A DNA stretch of 64,000 nucleotides. Source: Arenibacter sp. P308M17 (lineage in GTDB: Bacteria > Bacteroidota > Bacteroidia > Flavobacteriales > Flavobacteriaceae). The position numbers were made by a program, and so were the translations under genes. The notes under the pieces were generated by a model. The model did no database searches and had not been told where the DNA came from. It was given only the letters and a program-made list of their open reading frames with translations. Of the stretch, positions 1-8,779 are shown in pieces. The DNA is taken from the NCBI RefSeq assembly GCF_003426735.1, contig NZ_QVON01000002.1, positions 884,704 to 948,703 on the forward strand. Reading direction: 5' to 3'. Each line of letters begins with the position of its first letter. The first letter of the stretch is position 1.

Positions 1-80
1 GGAATAGTTTAACGTTGGAGTATAAGATTATTTTGGCATAGCTATTGAACTATGTCCAATATATTTTTAAACCAAACGTT

Positions 81-1268
81 ATGAAACAAATATTACTCAC
101 CTCATTGATGTTGTTTTTTTTAATCTCTTGTGGAGGGGTCAAAAAAACCCAAGAAGCCCTAAATACAGGCAATTATGGCAACGCAATAAATACGGCATTG
201 AAAAACATAGCAGAAAACAAATCCAAGAAATCCAATCAGCCCTATATTCAATTGTTAGAAGAGGCTTACAAGAAAAATACCGAACGTGAGCTACAGCAGA
301 TCGCTTTTTTAAAGAAGGACAGCAATCCGGCCAACCATGAAATAATTTTTAAGGGCTATCAAAACCTAAAATCCATCCAAGAACACATAAAACCTCTATT
401 ACCATTACAACTATATGAACAAAATAGAGATGCCCATTTTGTTTTTAAGAATTATGACGAGGAAATAATAAAGTCTAAACGCGAATTGTCGGACTACCTG
501 TACAATAATGCCACTGCACTTTTAAATACAGGTCGATACAAGGATGATTTTAGAAAGGCTTTTGATGAGTTTACATATTTAAACGAAATAAACCCCAATT
601 TCAAAGACACCGAGCTTAAATTGGATGAAGCCCATAACAAAGGACTAGATTATGTTCAGGTAGTGATAATCAATGATTCCGAACAAATAGTCCCCAGTCG
701 TCTAGAAGAGGAACTGCTCAATTTTAATTCTTACGGATTAAACGACCTCTGGACCGTTTACCATACCAACGCCTTGGAAAGTATTAAGTATGATTATGAA
801 ATGCAAGTGGCTTTTAGAAACATAAATATTAGCCCGGAACACATTACCGAAAAACAGATCTCCAAGGAGAAACAGATCAAGGACGGTTACAAATATGCTA
901 CAAACTCCAATGGTGAGGTTTTAAAGGATAGTTTGGGCAATAAGATAAAGGTCGATAAATTTAAGACCGTAAAATGTAACTTTTATCAATTTACCCAACT
1001 GAAGTCGGTGGAAGTAGTTGGAAATGTTAGCTTTTTGGACTTGAAAAATCAACAGCAAATTAATTCCTACCCTTTGGCCAGCCAGTTTGTCTTTAACCAC
1101 GTTTACGCCAAACACAATGGGGATACAAGAGCCCTTGAAGAAGAGATGGTTCCCTTGTTGCAACTTTCTGCCATACCCTTCCCTAGCAATGAACAAATGG
1201 TCTATGACGCAGGAGAGGATTTAAAGGCCAAATTGAAAGGCATAGTCACCAGACATAGATTCAATTAA
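81..1268 (+). CDS. Uncharacterised lipoprotein
   Basis: A 395-residue protein of unknown function. The ATG at 81 is preferred over one at 45 because it starts directly with a lipoprotein signal: a Lys, a hydrophobic run and the lipobox L-I-S-C with the acylated Cys at about residue 17. The mature part is hydrophilic and helix-rich, with segments such as TELKLDEAHNKG that resemble degenerate TPR-like helices (inference). It is expected at the periplasmic side of the inner or outer membrane. I do not recognise the family. It stands alone, followed by a weak hairpin near 1279-1299 and then a repeat element that separates it from the convergent ytxJ. Confidence 0.8.
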   Translation: MKQILLTSLMLFFLISCGGVKKTQEALNTGNYGNAINTALKNIAENKSKKSNQPYIQLLEEAYKKNTERELQQIAFLKKDSNPANHEIIFKGYQNLKSIQEHIKPLLPLQLYEQNRDAHFVFKNYDEEIIKSKRELSDYLYNNATALLNTGRYKDDFRKAFDEFTYLNEINPNFKDTELKLDEAHNKGLDYVQVVIINDSEQIVPSRLEEELLNFNSYGLNDLWTVYHTNALESIKYDYEMQVAFRNINISPEHITEKQISKEKQIKDGYKYATNSNGEVLKDSLGNKIKVDKFKTVKCNFYQFTQLKSVEVVGNVSFLDLKNQQQINSYPLASQFVFNHVYAKHNGDTRALEEEMVPLLQLSAIPFPSNEQMVYDAGEDLKAKLKGIVTRHRFN

Positions 1269-1346
1269 ACCATTGCAGGTACAAGCTATTTCTTTGTACT
1301 TATTAAATACATCTATTTTATTTGTAGAAAAATTCTTCCCTATAAC

Positions 1347-1512
1347 CAGTGTCCTGTCAACGTTTAAATGACGGGTAAGGAATGATGGATCTTGAGTTGG
1401 GCCAAGGCGCAAAAAACGAGTATGGCCATAGCCAAGTAAGGATTTTTGCAACACGGGAGCGGCTCAAGAGACACTTTAAATTACCCGTAGGTTTAGGCTT
1501 GGCAGGACACTA
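1347..1512. repeat. MITE-like element with terminal inverted repeats
   Basis: The left end reads AGTGTCCTGTCAA at 1348-1360, and the right end (1499-1511) is its reverse complement with one mismatch (AGTGTCCTGCCAA on the minus strand). The roughly 165-bp segment between them has no convincing gene. A related partial copy in the opposite orientation is at 16585-16665. Terminal inverted repeats, small size and a second diverged copy are what a miniature transposable element would show. I see no clear target-site duplication and cannot name a parent insertion sequence. The right end overlaps the ytxJ stop codon. Confidence 0.6.
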
Positions 1513-1911
1513 GATGTATTTATTTAAGTCCAGATGTGTAATGGCCCCATGTGATTCGTGCGCCACTACCACTCCGTTTTTAATCACAAGCAACTGTGGG
1601 GATTCATGGACAACACCAAAAACATTACTGGTTTCATTGGAAACAGGCCGATATTGGTGCAGATCCAAATAATGAAGATCCAGACTATCTTTAGATATAT
1701 CATACCCCTCATTAAACCGGTTCATGACCATTCTACTTATCCCGCAGGTAGTAGAGTGCTTAAATATTACCTGAGGCCTGGCCTTGGACCTTTCCTTGAT
1801 TATCGCTAGTTGATCTACGGACGCCAATGGGATCCATGGGGCCACCTTGGCAAGTTTTTTTTCACTTTCGCTATTATTTTCCTTTCCAAAAAGCCGATTA
1901 AATATTCCCAT
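1510..1911 (-). CDS. ytxJ: Bacillithiol-system monothiol protein YtxJ
   Basis: A 133-residue thioredoxin-fold protein of the YtxJ family, which is associated with bacillithiol redox chemistry (known for the family). The core reads VIFKHSTTCGISR with a single Cys near residue 56 in place of a CxxC, followed by a cis-Pro-like SPQLLV segment, as in monothiol bacilliredoxin-like proteins. It is cytoplasmic, since no signal peptide is present. ATG start at 1911. The TAG stop (1510-1512) lies inside the terminal repeat of the adjacent MITE-like element, so the last residues or the stop may have been supplied by that insertion. It is divergent from clpB. Confidence 0.85.
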   Translation of the reverse strand: MGIFNRLFGKENNSESEKKLAKVAPWIPLASVDQLAIIKERSKARPQVIFKHSTTCGISRMVMNRFNEGYDISKDSLDLHYLDLHQYRPVSNETSNVFGVVHESPQLLVIKNGVVVAHESHGAITHLDLNKYI

Positions 1912-1998
1912 TTCGTAATTTTAGTATTAAGTCCAATAATTGTTGTTAACCTTACAAACTGCCGAATTGTCGTTAAAAACTACATATTAAAGGACATT

Positions 1999-2027
1999 TT
2001 GTCGTGTTCAAAACAGTGGTAAGGTTG
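1999..2027 (+). promoter_or_regulatory. Putative clpB promoter
   Basis: TTG at 1999-2001, an 18-bp spacer and TAAGGTTG at 2020-2027 fit the Bacteroidota pattern TTG-N17-23-TAnnTTTG with one mismatch in the -7 element. It lies 49 bp before the clpB start. I see no CIRCE-type heat-shock operator. Confidence 0.4.
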
Positions 2028-2076
2028 TTGTTTTAAGACTTCAAAAGTAATCAATAACACAAAAAAAATCAACTAT

Positions 2077-4677
2077 ATGAATTTTAATAACTTCACTATA
2101 AAGTCGCAGGAAGCCATACAGCATGCGCAACAATTGGCGCAAGGCCTAGGCCACCAGCAAATAGAGAACGAGCATATTTTTAGGGCAATCTCCGAGGTGG
2201 AGGAAAACGTACTTCCGTTTATCCTTAAGAAATTGAACGTAAACACTACCTTATTGAACCAAATTTTGGAAAAGGAATTGGAAAGTTTTCCCAAGGTCTC
2301 GGGCGGCGAAATTATGTTGTCCCGGGAAGCCAATAAGACACTTACCGATGCAAGTATTATTGCCAAAGAAATGGCAGATGAATATGTCTCCATAGAGCAC
2401 TTGTTGTTGGCAATTTTTAAATCCAAGAGCAAGATAGCCCAAATATTAAAGGATCAAGGGGTTAGCGAAAAAGACCTTAAGACCGCTATAAATGAGTTGA
2501 GAAAAGGGGGCAAGGTAACTTCCCAAAGTGCCGAGGACACCTACAATTCCTTGAACAAATATGCCAAAAATCTAAATGAGCTGGCAGATAGTGGAAAGCT
2601 GGACCCGGTTATAGGAAGGGATGAGGAAATTAGAAGGGTTTTACAGATCCTGTCACGTAGAACAAAAAACAACCCAATGTTGGTTGGGGAACCTGGTGTA
2701 GGTAAAACCGCGATTGCAGAAGGTTTGGCCCATAGAATTGTACAGGGCGACATCCCCGAGAACCTAAAGGATAAAACAATCTATTCCCTGGATATGGGCG
2801 CGTTAATTGCAGGTGCCAAATACAAAGGGGAATTTGAAGAGCGATTAAAAGCCGTTATCAAGGAGGTAACCTCTTCGGACGGGAACATTGTTCTCTTTAT
2901 AGATGAGATCCATACCCTGGTCGGCGCCGGAGGCGGACAGGGTGCTATGGATGCGGCAAATATTCTTAAACCTGCACTGGCACGAGGGGAACTCCGGGCC
3001 ATAGGTGCCACTACCCTGGATGAATATCAAAAATATTTTGAAAAGGACAAAGCCTTGGAGCGAAGGTTTCAGAAAGTGATAGTGGATGAACCCGACACTG
3101 AAAGTGCCATATCCATTCTTAGGGGAATTAAAGAAAAGTACGAGGCGCACCATAAGGTTAGAATCAAGGACGAGGCCGTAATTGCGGCCGTTGAATTATC
3201 ACAACGCTATATTACCAATAGATTTTTACCGGACAAGGCCATAGACCTAATGGATGAGGCCGCTTCCAAGCTAAGGATGGAAATCAATTCCAAACCTGAG
3301 GAACTGGATGTATTGGATCGTAAAATAATGCAGTTGGAAATTGAAATAGAGGCCATAAAACGAGAGAACGATACTTCAAAACTAAAGGCCTTGAATGTGG
3401 ACCTTGCCAATTTGAAGGAAGACCGAAATGAAATCTTTGCCAAATGGGAAAGCGAAAAGACGGTGGTGGACGATATCCAAAAAACAAGGAACGATATTGA
3501 AAATTATAAATTGGAAGCCGAAAGGGCCGAACGTAACGGGGACTATGGAAAAGTGGCCGAAATAAGGTACGGCAAAATAAAGGAAGCCCAAGAACGGTTG
3601 GAAAAACTGGAAAGGGAACTGGAACATCAGCAACTTGGGGAAACCCTGATCAAGGAAGAGGTAACCAATGAGGACATCGCCGAAGTAGTAGCCAAATGGA
3701 CAGGTATCCCCGTTACAAAAATGCTACAAAGTGAAAGGGAAAAGTTATTAAAATTGGAAGATGTTCTCCACAAACGAGTGGTCGGGCAAGAAGAAGCCAT
3801 ACAGGCCGTTTCCGACGCCATACGAAGAAGTAGGGCCGGATTGCAGGACAGCAAAAGACCAATTGGCTCCTTCCTTTTCCTAGGGACTACAGGTGTAGGT
3901 AAGACAGAATTGGCCAAAACATTGGCCGACTATCTATTTGATGACGAAAATGCCATGACCAGGATCGATATGAGCGAATACCAAGAGCGCCATGCCGTAA
4001 GTAGACTGGTAGGTGCCCCTCCGGGATACGTTGGCTATGACGAAGGAGGCCAATTGACCGAGGCAGTGCGCAGAAGACCCTATTCCGTGGTCTTGCTCGA
4101 TGAAATAGAAAAAGCGCACCCGGACACCTTTAACATCCTATTACAGGTATTGGATGAAGGCAGGTTAACGGACAACAAAGGCCGGGTGGCCGATTTTAAG
4201 AATTCCATCATCATCATGACCAGTAATATGGGAAGCCATATTATTCAGGAAAAGTTTGAGGCGAACAAAGATATCTATAGCGCCACTGAGGCTGCCAGGG
4301 TGGAAGTACTGGGACTATTGCGAAAAACGATAAGGCCAGAGTTCCTAAACCGTATAGACGATATTATCATGTTTACCCCTTTAAGCAAAAAGGATATCAA
4401 AAAGATAGTGGTATTACAACTGGATCAGTTGAAAAAGTTGGTGGCCAAACAACAAATTACAATAGATGCAACTGATGAGGCCATAGATTATCTGGCCAAC
4501 AAAGGATTTGATCCCCAATATGGTGCAAGACCCATAAAACGGGTAATTCAGAAAGAAGTATTGAACAATATTTCCAAAGAATTGTTAAGTGGTAAGATCC
4601 ATCCTGGTGGAATTCTTCTTATCGACTCCTTTGACGACCAACTGGTATTCAGAAATGAGAACGAACTGGCGAACTAA
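2077..4677 (+). CDS. clpB: ATP-dependent disaggregase ClpB
   Basis: An 866-residue Hsp100 chaperone, full length for ClpB. It resolubilises aggregated proteins with DnaK in the cytoplasm (known). Order: Clp N-domain repeats (1-145); first AAA+ module with Walker A GEPGVGKT near 204 and Walker [11 protein letters not shown] near 271; the ClpB-type coiled-coil middle domain (about 400-525, rich in E/K/R), which separates it from ClpA and ClpC; second AAA+ module with GTTGVGKT near 602, the pore loop GYVGYDEGG and Walker [12 protein letters not shown]; and the D2-small C-terminal domain. ATG at 2077, single-gene unit with its own terminator. Confidence 0.98.
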   Translation: MNFNNFTIKSQEAIQHAQQLAQGLGHQQIENEHIFRAISEVEENVLPFILKKLNVNTTLLNQILEKELESFPKVSGGEIMLSREANKTLTDASIIAKEMADEYVSIEHLLLAIFKSKSKIAQILKDQGVSEKDLKTAINELRKGGKVTSQSAEDTYNSLNKYAKNLNELADSGKLDPVIGRDEEIRRVLQILSRRTKNNPMLVGEPGVGKTAIAEGLAHRIVQGDIPENLKDKTIYSLDMGALIAGAKYKGEFEERLKAVIKEVTSSDGNIVLFIDEIHTLVGAGGGQGAMDAANILKPALARGELRAIGATTLDEYQKYFEKDKALERRFQKVIVDEPDTESAISILRGIKEKYEAHHKVRIKDEAVIAAVELSQRYITNRFLPDKAIDLMDEAASKLRMEINSKPEELDVLDRKIMQLEIEIEAIKRENDTSKLKALNVDLANLKEDRNEIFAKWESEKTVVDDIQKTRNDIENYKLEAERAERNGDYGKVAEIRYGKIKEAQERLEKLERELEHQQLGETLIKEEVTNEDIAEVVAKWTGIPVTKMLQSEREKLLKLEDVLHKRVVGQEEAIQAVSDAIRRSRAGLQDSKRPIGSFLFLGTTGVGKTELAKTLADYLFDDENAMTRIDMSEYQERHAVSRLVGAPPGYVGYDEGGQLTEAVRRRPYSVVLLDEIEKAHPDTFNILLQVLDEGRLTDNKGRVADFKNSIIIMTSNMGSHIIQEKFEANKDIYSATEAARVEVLGLLRKTIRPEFLNRIDDIIMFTPLSKKDIKKIVVLQLDQLKKLVAKQQITIDATDEAIDYLANKGFDPQYGARPIKRVIQKEVLNNISKELLSGKIHPGGILLIDSFDDQLVFRNENELAN

Positions 4678-4696
4678 AACGACCACCTTTTAAAAG

Positions 4697-4730
4697 GGGC
4701 ATCCTGTTTATCATAGGATGCCCTTTTTTA
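4697..4730 (+). terminator. Rho-independent terminator of clpB
   Basis: Perfect 9-bp stem GGGCATCCT (4697-4705) / AGGATGCCC (4715-4723), followed by seven T. It lies 20 bp after the clpB stop. Confidence 0.9.
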
Positions 4731-4745
4731 TCAACAATATATACC

Positions 4746-4774
4746 ATGCAGTATAAAATTTTTTATATTAGCAT
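4746..4774. promoter_or_regulatory. Possible TetR-family operator
   Basis: An imperfect 29-bp palindrome with ATGC (4746-4749) and GCAT (4771-4774) arms around a TATAAAA/TTTTTATA centre. It sits 15 bp before the start of the TetR-family gene. Autoregulation by binding an upstream palindrome is common in this family, but the link here is inference, and an AT-rich promoter could look similar. Confidence 0.3.
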
Positions 4775-4788
4775 AAAACTGTAAGGAC

Positions 4789-5385
4789 ATGTCTACAAAA
4801 GCCGAGAGAACAACTGCCTATATCATTGAAACCGTTGCTCCAATTTTCAACAAACTCGGGTATGTTGGGACTAGCATGAGCGATCTTACAGAGGCAACAG
4901 GCTTGACCAAGGGAGCCATCTACGGAAATTTTGAAAACAAAGATTCCTTGGCCCTTGCTGCCTTTGAATATAACAGCAAAAAACTCTTGGCTGAAATAGA
5001 CGATAAATTAAACTCCAACGGCACCTCCCTTCAAAAGCTCTTTGTGCTTACCAATTTCTACCGTCATTACGACTCTTTTATTGAGGAATTGGGCGGTTGC
5101 CCCATTTTGAATATTGGAATAGACGCCAATCACAATAATTCCCAACTGCTGGCCGCTACCAAGGAAACCATAAAGACCATAGAGGGAAAAATTGCCCTGG
5201 TCCTAGAAAATGGGCTGAACAACAATGAGCTTAGACTGCCCGTAACACCCCTTCAGTTTTCCAAACAACTATTTACAATGATCCAAGGAGCAGTGGCCAT
5301 GGCCACTATAACGGGAGATAGAAAATACTTACTGAACACGGTGACCTACTTGGACCAATTAATTGTCCGGGAAATAAAAAAATAA
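4789..5385 (+). CDS. TetR/AcrR family transcriptional regulator
   Basis: A 198-residue one-component regulator. The N-terminal domain (about 8-55) carries the TetR helix-turn-helix: SMSDLTEATGLTKGAIYGNF followed by the ENKDSLALAA helix. The C-terminal ligand and dimer domain is variable, and the ligand cannot be predicted. No efflux or degradation operon is adjacent: upstream is clpB with its terminator, downstream a convergent PorP-like gene. It may therefore act on distant targets and on itself through the palindrome just upstream. Start at 4789, close to an AT-rich promoter-like region. The stop abuts a foldback repeat. Confidence 0.9.
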   Translation: MSTKAERTTAYIIETVAPIFNKLGYVGTSMSDLTEATGLTKGAIYGNFENKDSLALAAFEYNSKKLLAEIDDKLNSNGTSLQKLFVLTNFYRHYDSFIEELGGCPILNIGIDANHNNSQLLAATKETIKTIEGKIALVLENGLNNNELRLPVTPLQFSKQLFTMIQGAVAMATITGDRKYLLNTVTYLDQLIVREIKK

Positions 5386-5625
5386 TTGAACTCGTTTAAA
5401 CTTTTTGGATTGAAGCGAAAATTAGACATTTTTTGCCCAATTTGAAGACTTTTTTGAGTTGCATAGCATCGCTACGGAAAGAAAAAAAGACAGGACGGAG
5501 CGCCTAAAAATAACCCTGTGGGTTATTTTAGCGAACGGGCCGGCTTGCGCAAGAGTGAAAAAGAGCAATTCCTGCCCGTACCGGATAAGGCGGGTTTTAG
5601 CCAATTAAAAAGTTTAACGAGTTCA
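5386..5625. repeat. 240-bp foldback element between convergent genes
   Basis: The left end (5387-5406, TGAACTCGTTTAAACTTTTT) and right end (5607-5625) are inverted copies differing by a single-base deletion. Inside is a second perfect hairpin, AATAACC/GGGTTATT-type, around 5509-5530. The element starts at the base after the TetR stop and ends 8 bp before the porP-like stop. Short ORFs in it on both strands do not look like proteins. It could be a non-autonomous mobile element or an extended bidirectional terminator. It shares no sequence that I can see with the element at 1347. Confidence 0.6.
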
Positions 5626-5633
5626 TTGTCCGA

Positions 5634-7265
5634 TTACTCCCCTATTATCCTAAATATCCAGGTTCTTTCGGCGTATTTACCATTAAAATTATTATCCCTT
5701 GCCACTTCCGCTTCTCCCAAGGTATCGAACCTTTCCAAATACACATAGTCCCATTTGGTCTTTTCCAAATAGAAAAACTTGGCATCGATTCCTTTCTTTT
5801 TAAGGCCCTCCACAAAAATATCGCGATATCTGGAGGTACCGTAAACATTGCCTATAAGATAAAATCCGGCTTTCTGGCCCTCCAGTTTGTCCACTTCCTC
5901 ATAATGGCCCTTTGTAATCGCCCTGCCCGCCTTTTTCCTGGCAGCCATCATATCCAGATCATCCTGGATTTTCTTGGCCAATGCCAGTTCCATAGCTTTT
6001 ATGGAATCCAATCTTTGCTTTTCCTTTATCCGGACAGCCATCGCCAAAGCCTCGGCTTCCTGTTCTTCCTTCAATCTTTTTGCCTCGGCCAATTCTTCCG
6101 CCATTCTTAATTCTTCGGCAATCGCTTTCTTCGTGCTGCCCTTAACGCGCTTTTGTTTTTTGGCTTTTTTTAATGCTTTTTTCTCGGCTAGGGCCTCTGT
6201 CTTACTAATTTCTTTCTGTATTTTCCTTTCTTCATTTATACGATCCCTAGCTTCCGGTATACGATCCCTAGCTTCCGGTTCCGTAGCCACCTCCGGTTTC
6301 CCATGTTCCACCGGCGTCTCATCCACGTGAAAACCTACTACCTTTTTTCGGGTATCGGGACTACCCAGGGTATAGGCCGCAATTATTTCAAAGGTGGGAT
6401 CCTGATCCTTAACATCTGCATCCAAGCCATATTCTATTAGGGCCCCCAATGACAAATGCTTGAAAAATCTACCGCCCAGACCACCGGATATACCGTAAAA
6501 ACTATTATACCCCCCTTGCAGCCAAAATTTATTGGAGGACAACAATGCATTTAGCCCCAGTTGCGTATCCCCGTAGGGCACAGATTTTACATATATCATG
6601 GGGAGAAGATATGCATTGTCCGTCCCAGCGAACAGACTAATGGGAAATCTATAATCTACCATTCCCATGTAGATTTTTTCATCGGATCCGGAAGCACTGG
6701 TATTCGTGGAAAAATTATAATCAAATAAATTTTCGGCCGTAAAGCCCACACTGAAACCATCTACCGAAAATCGAACACCCGGTGCAAATTGCATGATAAA
6801 TGCATTTTTGGACAACTCCAACTGTGGCAATGAAATTTCAGGATTTGGATTATATCTGTCGTCCGCAATTACACTATTAAAACCAAAAACATTCAAGCCA
6901 ACGGACAATTGCATATTATTGTTAAAACTGAAGGCGTAGGCATAGTTGATCACTCCACCGGTATTTAAAAACACTCCAGTATTGTTTTGGATAAAACCGG
7001 CGCCTATAGAGGAACGGGTATTTATTTTTCTGGAATAATTTAAGAAAATGGAAGTAGGGTCACTATCTATGGCCTGCCATTGATACCTGGTCCACCATGC
7101 AATGGACTCAGGATTGTTCCTGTCCAATGAAAAAACCGGATTGAACAAACTGGCATTGAATTCGGTCAAACTGTGCTGCCTAAGGTCGGTTGGAACGGCA
7201 ACTTCTTGGGCACGCGAAAAGAATACCGCAAGTAAAATAGTATATATAGCGTACTTTTTATCCAT
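5634..7265 (-). CDS. PorP/SprF-family outer-membrane protein with extended C-terminus
   Basis: A 543-residue protein. The N-terminal ~310 residues are a PorP/SprF beta-barrel domain: a signal peptide ending FFSRAQ, then the family's early segment QHSLTEFNASLFNPVFS. Family members accompany gliding motility and type IX secretion. Residues about 320-440 form a highly charged Lys/Glu/Ala helix, probably a coiled coil, including a duplicated PEARDRI heptapeptide. The last ~90 residues (GFYLIGNVYGTSRYRDIFV...) resemble a SPOR-like peptidoglycan-binding fold (inference). The ATG at 7265 is chosen over a TTG at 7271. Typical PorP/SprF proteins are about 300 residues, so the tail is extra and could tie the barrel to the cell wall. 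Confidence 0.8.
   Translation of the reverse strand: MDKKYAIYTILLAVFFSRAQEVAVPTDLRQHSLTEFNASLFNPVFSLDRNNPESIAWWTRYQWQAIDSDPTSIFLNYSRKINTRSSIGAGFIQNNTGVFLNTGGVINYAYAFSFNNNMQLSVGLNVFGFNSVIADDRYNPNPEISLPQLELSKNAFIMQFAPGVRFSVDGFSVGFTAENLFDYNFSTNTSASGSDEKIYMGMVDYRFPISLFAGTDNAYLLPMIYVKSVPYGDTQLGLNALLSSNKFWLQGGYNSFYGISGGLGGRFFKHLSLGALIEYGLDADVKDQDPTFEIIAAYTLGSPDTRKKVVGFHVDETPVEHGKPEVATEPEARDRIPEARDRINEERKIQKEISKTEALAEKKALKKAKKQKRVKGSTKKAIAEELRMAEELAEAKRLKEEQEAEALAMAVRIKEKQRLDSIKAMELALAKKIQDDLDMMAARKKAGRAITKGHYEEVDKLEGQKAGFYLIGNVYGTSRYRDIFVEGLKKKGIDAKFFYLEKTKWDYVYLERFDTLGEAEVARDNNFNGKYAERTWIFRIIGE
6237..6278 (-). repeat. Exact 21-bp tandem duplication in the porP-like gene
   Basis: Two identical 21-bp units (6237-6257 and 6258-6278) encode PEARDRI twice in frame inside the coiled-coil linker. 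A seven-residue (heptad) unit leaves coiled-coil register unchanged, so copy number could vary without breaking the protein. Confidence 0.85.
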
Positions 7266-7360
7266 ATACAAAAGAACAAAAAACTATGGGTACTGCATAC
7301 TATTTTACTGTAATTTTAGTTACTTTACAGGGAGAACCGAACACCAAAATAGAATTGACC

Positions 7361-7891
7361 ATGAAACACCTTCAACTGCTATTGATGCTTTCCTTGACCA
7401 TCGGTCTTATGTCCTGCAAGGAAGATCCGAAGTTACCCATGGAAATGGCAGAAGATTCTATTTCGACCTATTATTTTATAAGACATGCGGAAAAAGATCG
7501 CAGCGATCCCGAAAACCTAGATCCTGAACTAAATCAGGACGGGCTTGGACGGGCCATACGCTGGGCAGAAGTTTTTGACCCTGTTGCCCTGGATGCCATA
7601 TACATCACCGATTTTGAAAGAACCGCAATGACCGCCGCGCCCACTTCCGTAAAAAAAGAAATTACCCCCCAATACTATGACCCCAAGGCAATCAATATCG
7701 AGGAATTTAAAAGTTTAAATCTGGGCAAAAACGTTCTTGTTGTTGGACATAGCAATACTACTCCGGAGTTTGTCAATCTCATGTTGGGAGAAGAAAAATA
7801 TGTTCAAATGGACGATTATGACAATAGCAGCCTGTTTATTGTGCGGATCATAAATGGAAAAGCCACCGATATTAGGCTAAAAATGGACTAG
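7361..7891 (+). CDS. Histidine phosphatase superfamily lipoprotein
   Basis: A 176-residue protein of the phosphoglycerate mutase-like (histidine phosphatase) superfamily. The RHAE motif near residues 41-44 supplies the phospho-accepting His. FERTAMTAAP is the second Arg/Thr motif, and VVGHSNTTPE carries the second catalytic His. The start is the ATG at 7361, which gives a lipoprotein signal with LMSC (Cys 19); an upstream in-frame ATG at 7286 would add a non-signal stretch. This places the enzyme on the periplasmic face. The substrate is unknown; SixA-like or general phosphatase roles are possible. It is convergent with the DUF6503 gene, with 3 bp between the stops. Confidence 0.82.
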   Translation: MKHLQLLLMLSLTIGLMSCKEDPKLPMEMAEDSISTYYFIRHAEKDRSDPENLDPELNQDGLGRAIRWAEVFDPVALDAIYITDFERTAMTAAPTSVKKEITPQYYDPKAINIEEFKSLNLGKNVLVVGHSNTTPEFVNLMLGEEKYVQMDDYDNSSLFIVRIINGKATDIRLKMD

Positions 7892-7894
7892 GCC

Positions 7895-8641
7895 CTAATT
7901 GGACGCTTTCACGGAAATATCTTCCAATACTATTTTGGAGAATAGTTTCAATTTATTTCTTTCATAAAGTTGCTCCACATCATTAAATGTAGTCCCTTCC
8001 AAGGAAGCCCCATAATTTTCATAATCCACAAAACGGATACCACCTACAAAACGCTCATTATAAGCTGCCCTAAAACGGATCCCACCTCCGTCCACATAAA
8101 ACTTATATGCCAAGTAGTCCGGTTTAAAGGTCTCTTTGTTAAACCAATACAGATAAATATCCTCATAATCCTTTCCTCCGCCTTGCCGATCAAAAGTTAC
8201 CTTTATCTTATAATACTCCTTGTTCCTTATCGTAACTTCGCCCAATAACTCCTTATTGACGGCTGCATCGTTCAGCCCGTATGGCAAGTAAGCAAAATAA
8301 TGTACGGAGTTCACGGAATTTGAGTACAAATTGGCAATGGAATCCTTTAAGGGTACCAAACTATCGTTTACGAACCGTTTAAACCCCTGGTCACCTTTCA
8401 CATCTACTACCTTGGTAGAGTCCGTGTATGCGATACGTTTTAATATTCTACCACCGTTTTTCCATTCAGAGGCATATTGATAATTCCGAAATTTATAGAA
8501 AATATCATTGGTGGTATACTGCTCCCCGCCACATGCAGAAATGGACCTGTCCACTATTTCCTGGGCAGAAAGAGTGGCCTGCACTTTCTCCTTACATGAA
8601 GCAACCACAAAAACAACGGCTAAAAGGTATATTACTTTCAT
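7895..8641 (-). CDS. DUF6503-family lipoprotein
   Basis: A 248-residue lipoprotein with signal MKVIYLLAVVFVVASC (Cys 16), then a domain that opens SAQEIVDRSISACGG, as in the DUF6503 family of Bacteroidota. The family has an outer-membrane lipoprotein-sorting (LolA/LolB-like) appearance, with alternating beta strands such as YYKIKVTFDR and DIYLYWFN that would build a half-barrel (inference). No enzymatic motif is visible. Function unknown. It is divergent from smpB and shares no operon. Confidence 0.75.
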   Translation of the reverse strand: MKVIYLLAVVFVVASCKEKVQATLSAQEIVDRSISACGGEQYTTNDIFYKFRNYQYASEWKNGGRILKRIAYTDSTKVVDVKGDQGFKRFVNDSLVPLKDSIANLYSNSVNSVHYFAYLPYGLNDAAVNKELLGEVTIRNKEYYKIKVTFDRQGGGKDYEDIYLYWFNKETFKPDYLAYKFYVDGGGIRFRAAYNERFVGGIRFVDYENYGASLEGTTFNDVEQLYERNKLKLFSKIVLEDISVKASN

Positions 8642-8763
8642 TTATAAACTTTTCCCATTAATCGTAATGCTTCCCCTTACATTACAAAAAAAATTGATTT
8701 ATATCCAAAAAAATTAATACTATTATGTACTTATGACCTGATGGTCAATCGGATAATTGTTTC

Positions 8764-8771
8764 TATTTTTG
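8764..8771 (+). promoter_or_regulatory. -7 element for smpB
   Basis: TATTTTTG is a full match to TAnnTTTG and lies 8 bp before the ATG at 8780, so the leader would be nearly absent. It lies inside the longer in-frame ORF from 8741, which argues that translation starts at 8780. I see no good -33 TTG. Confidence 0.45.
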
Positions 8772-8779
8772 TCCAACAT

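Noticed and set aside
1221..1454. 77-codon minus-strand ORF and the similar 90-codon ORF at 16578-16850
   Set aside because: Their similarity comes from the shared non-coding repeat; both read through the element and, at 16578, through a terminator and into the response-regulator gene.
5422..5748. Two ORFs (60 and 76 codons) on opposite strands in the foldback element
   Set aside because: They lie inside inverted repeats and run over the porP-like stop; no protein-like pattern.
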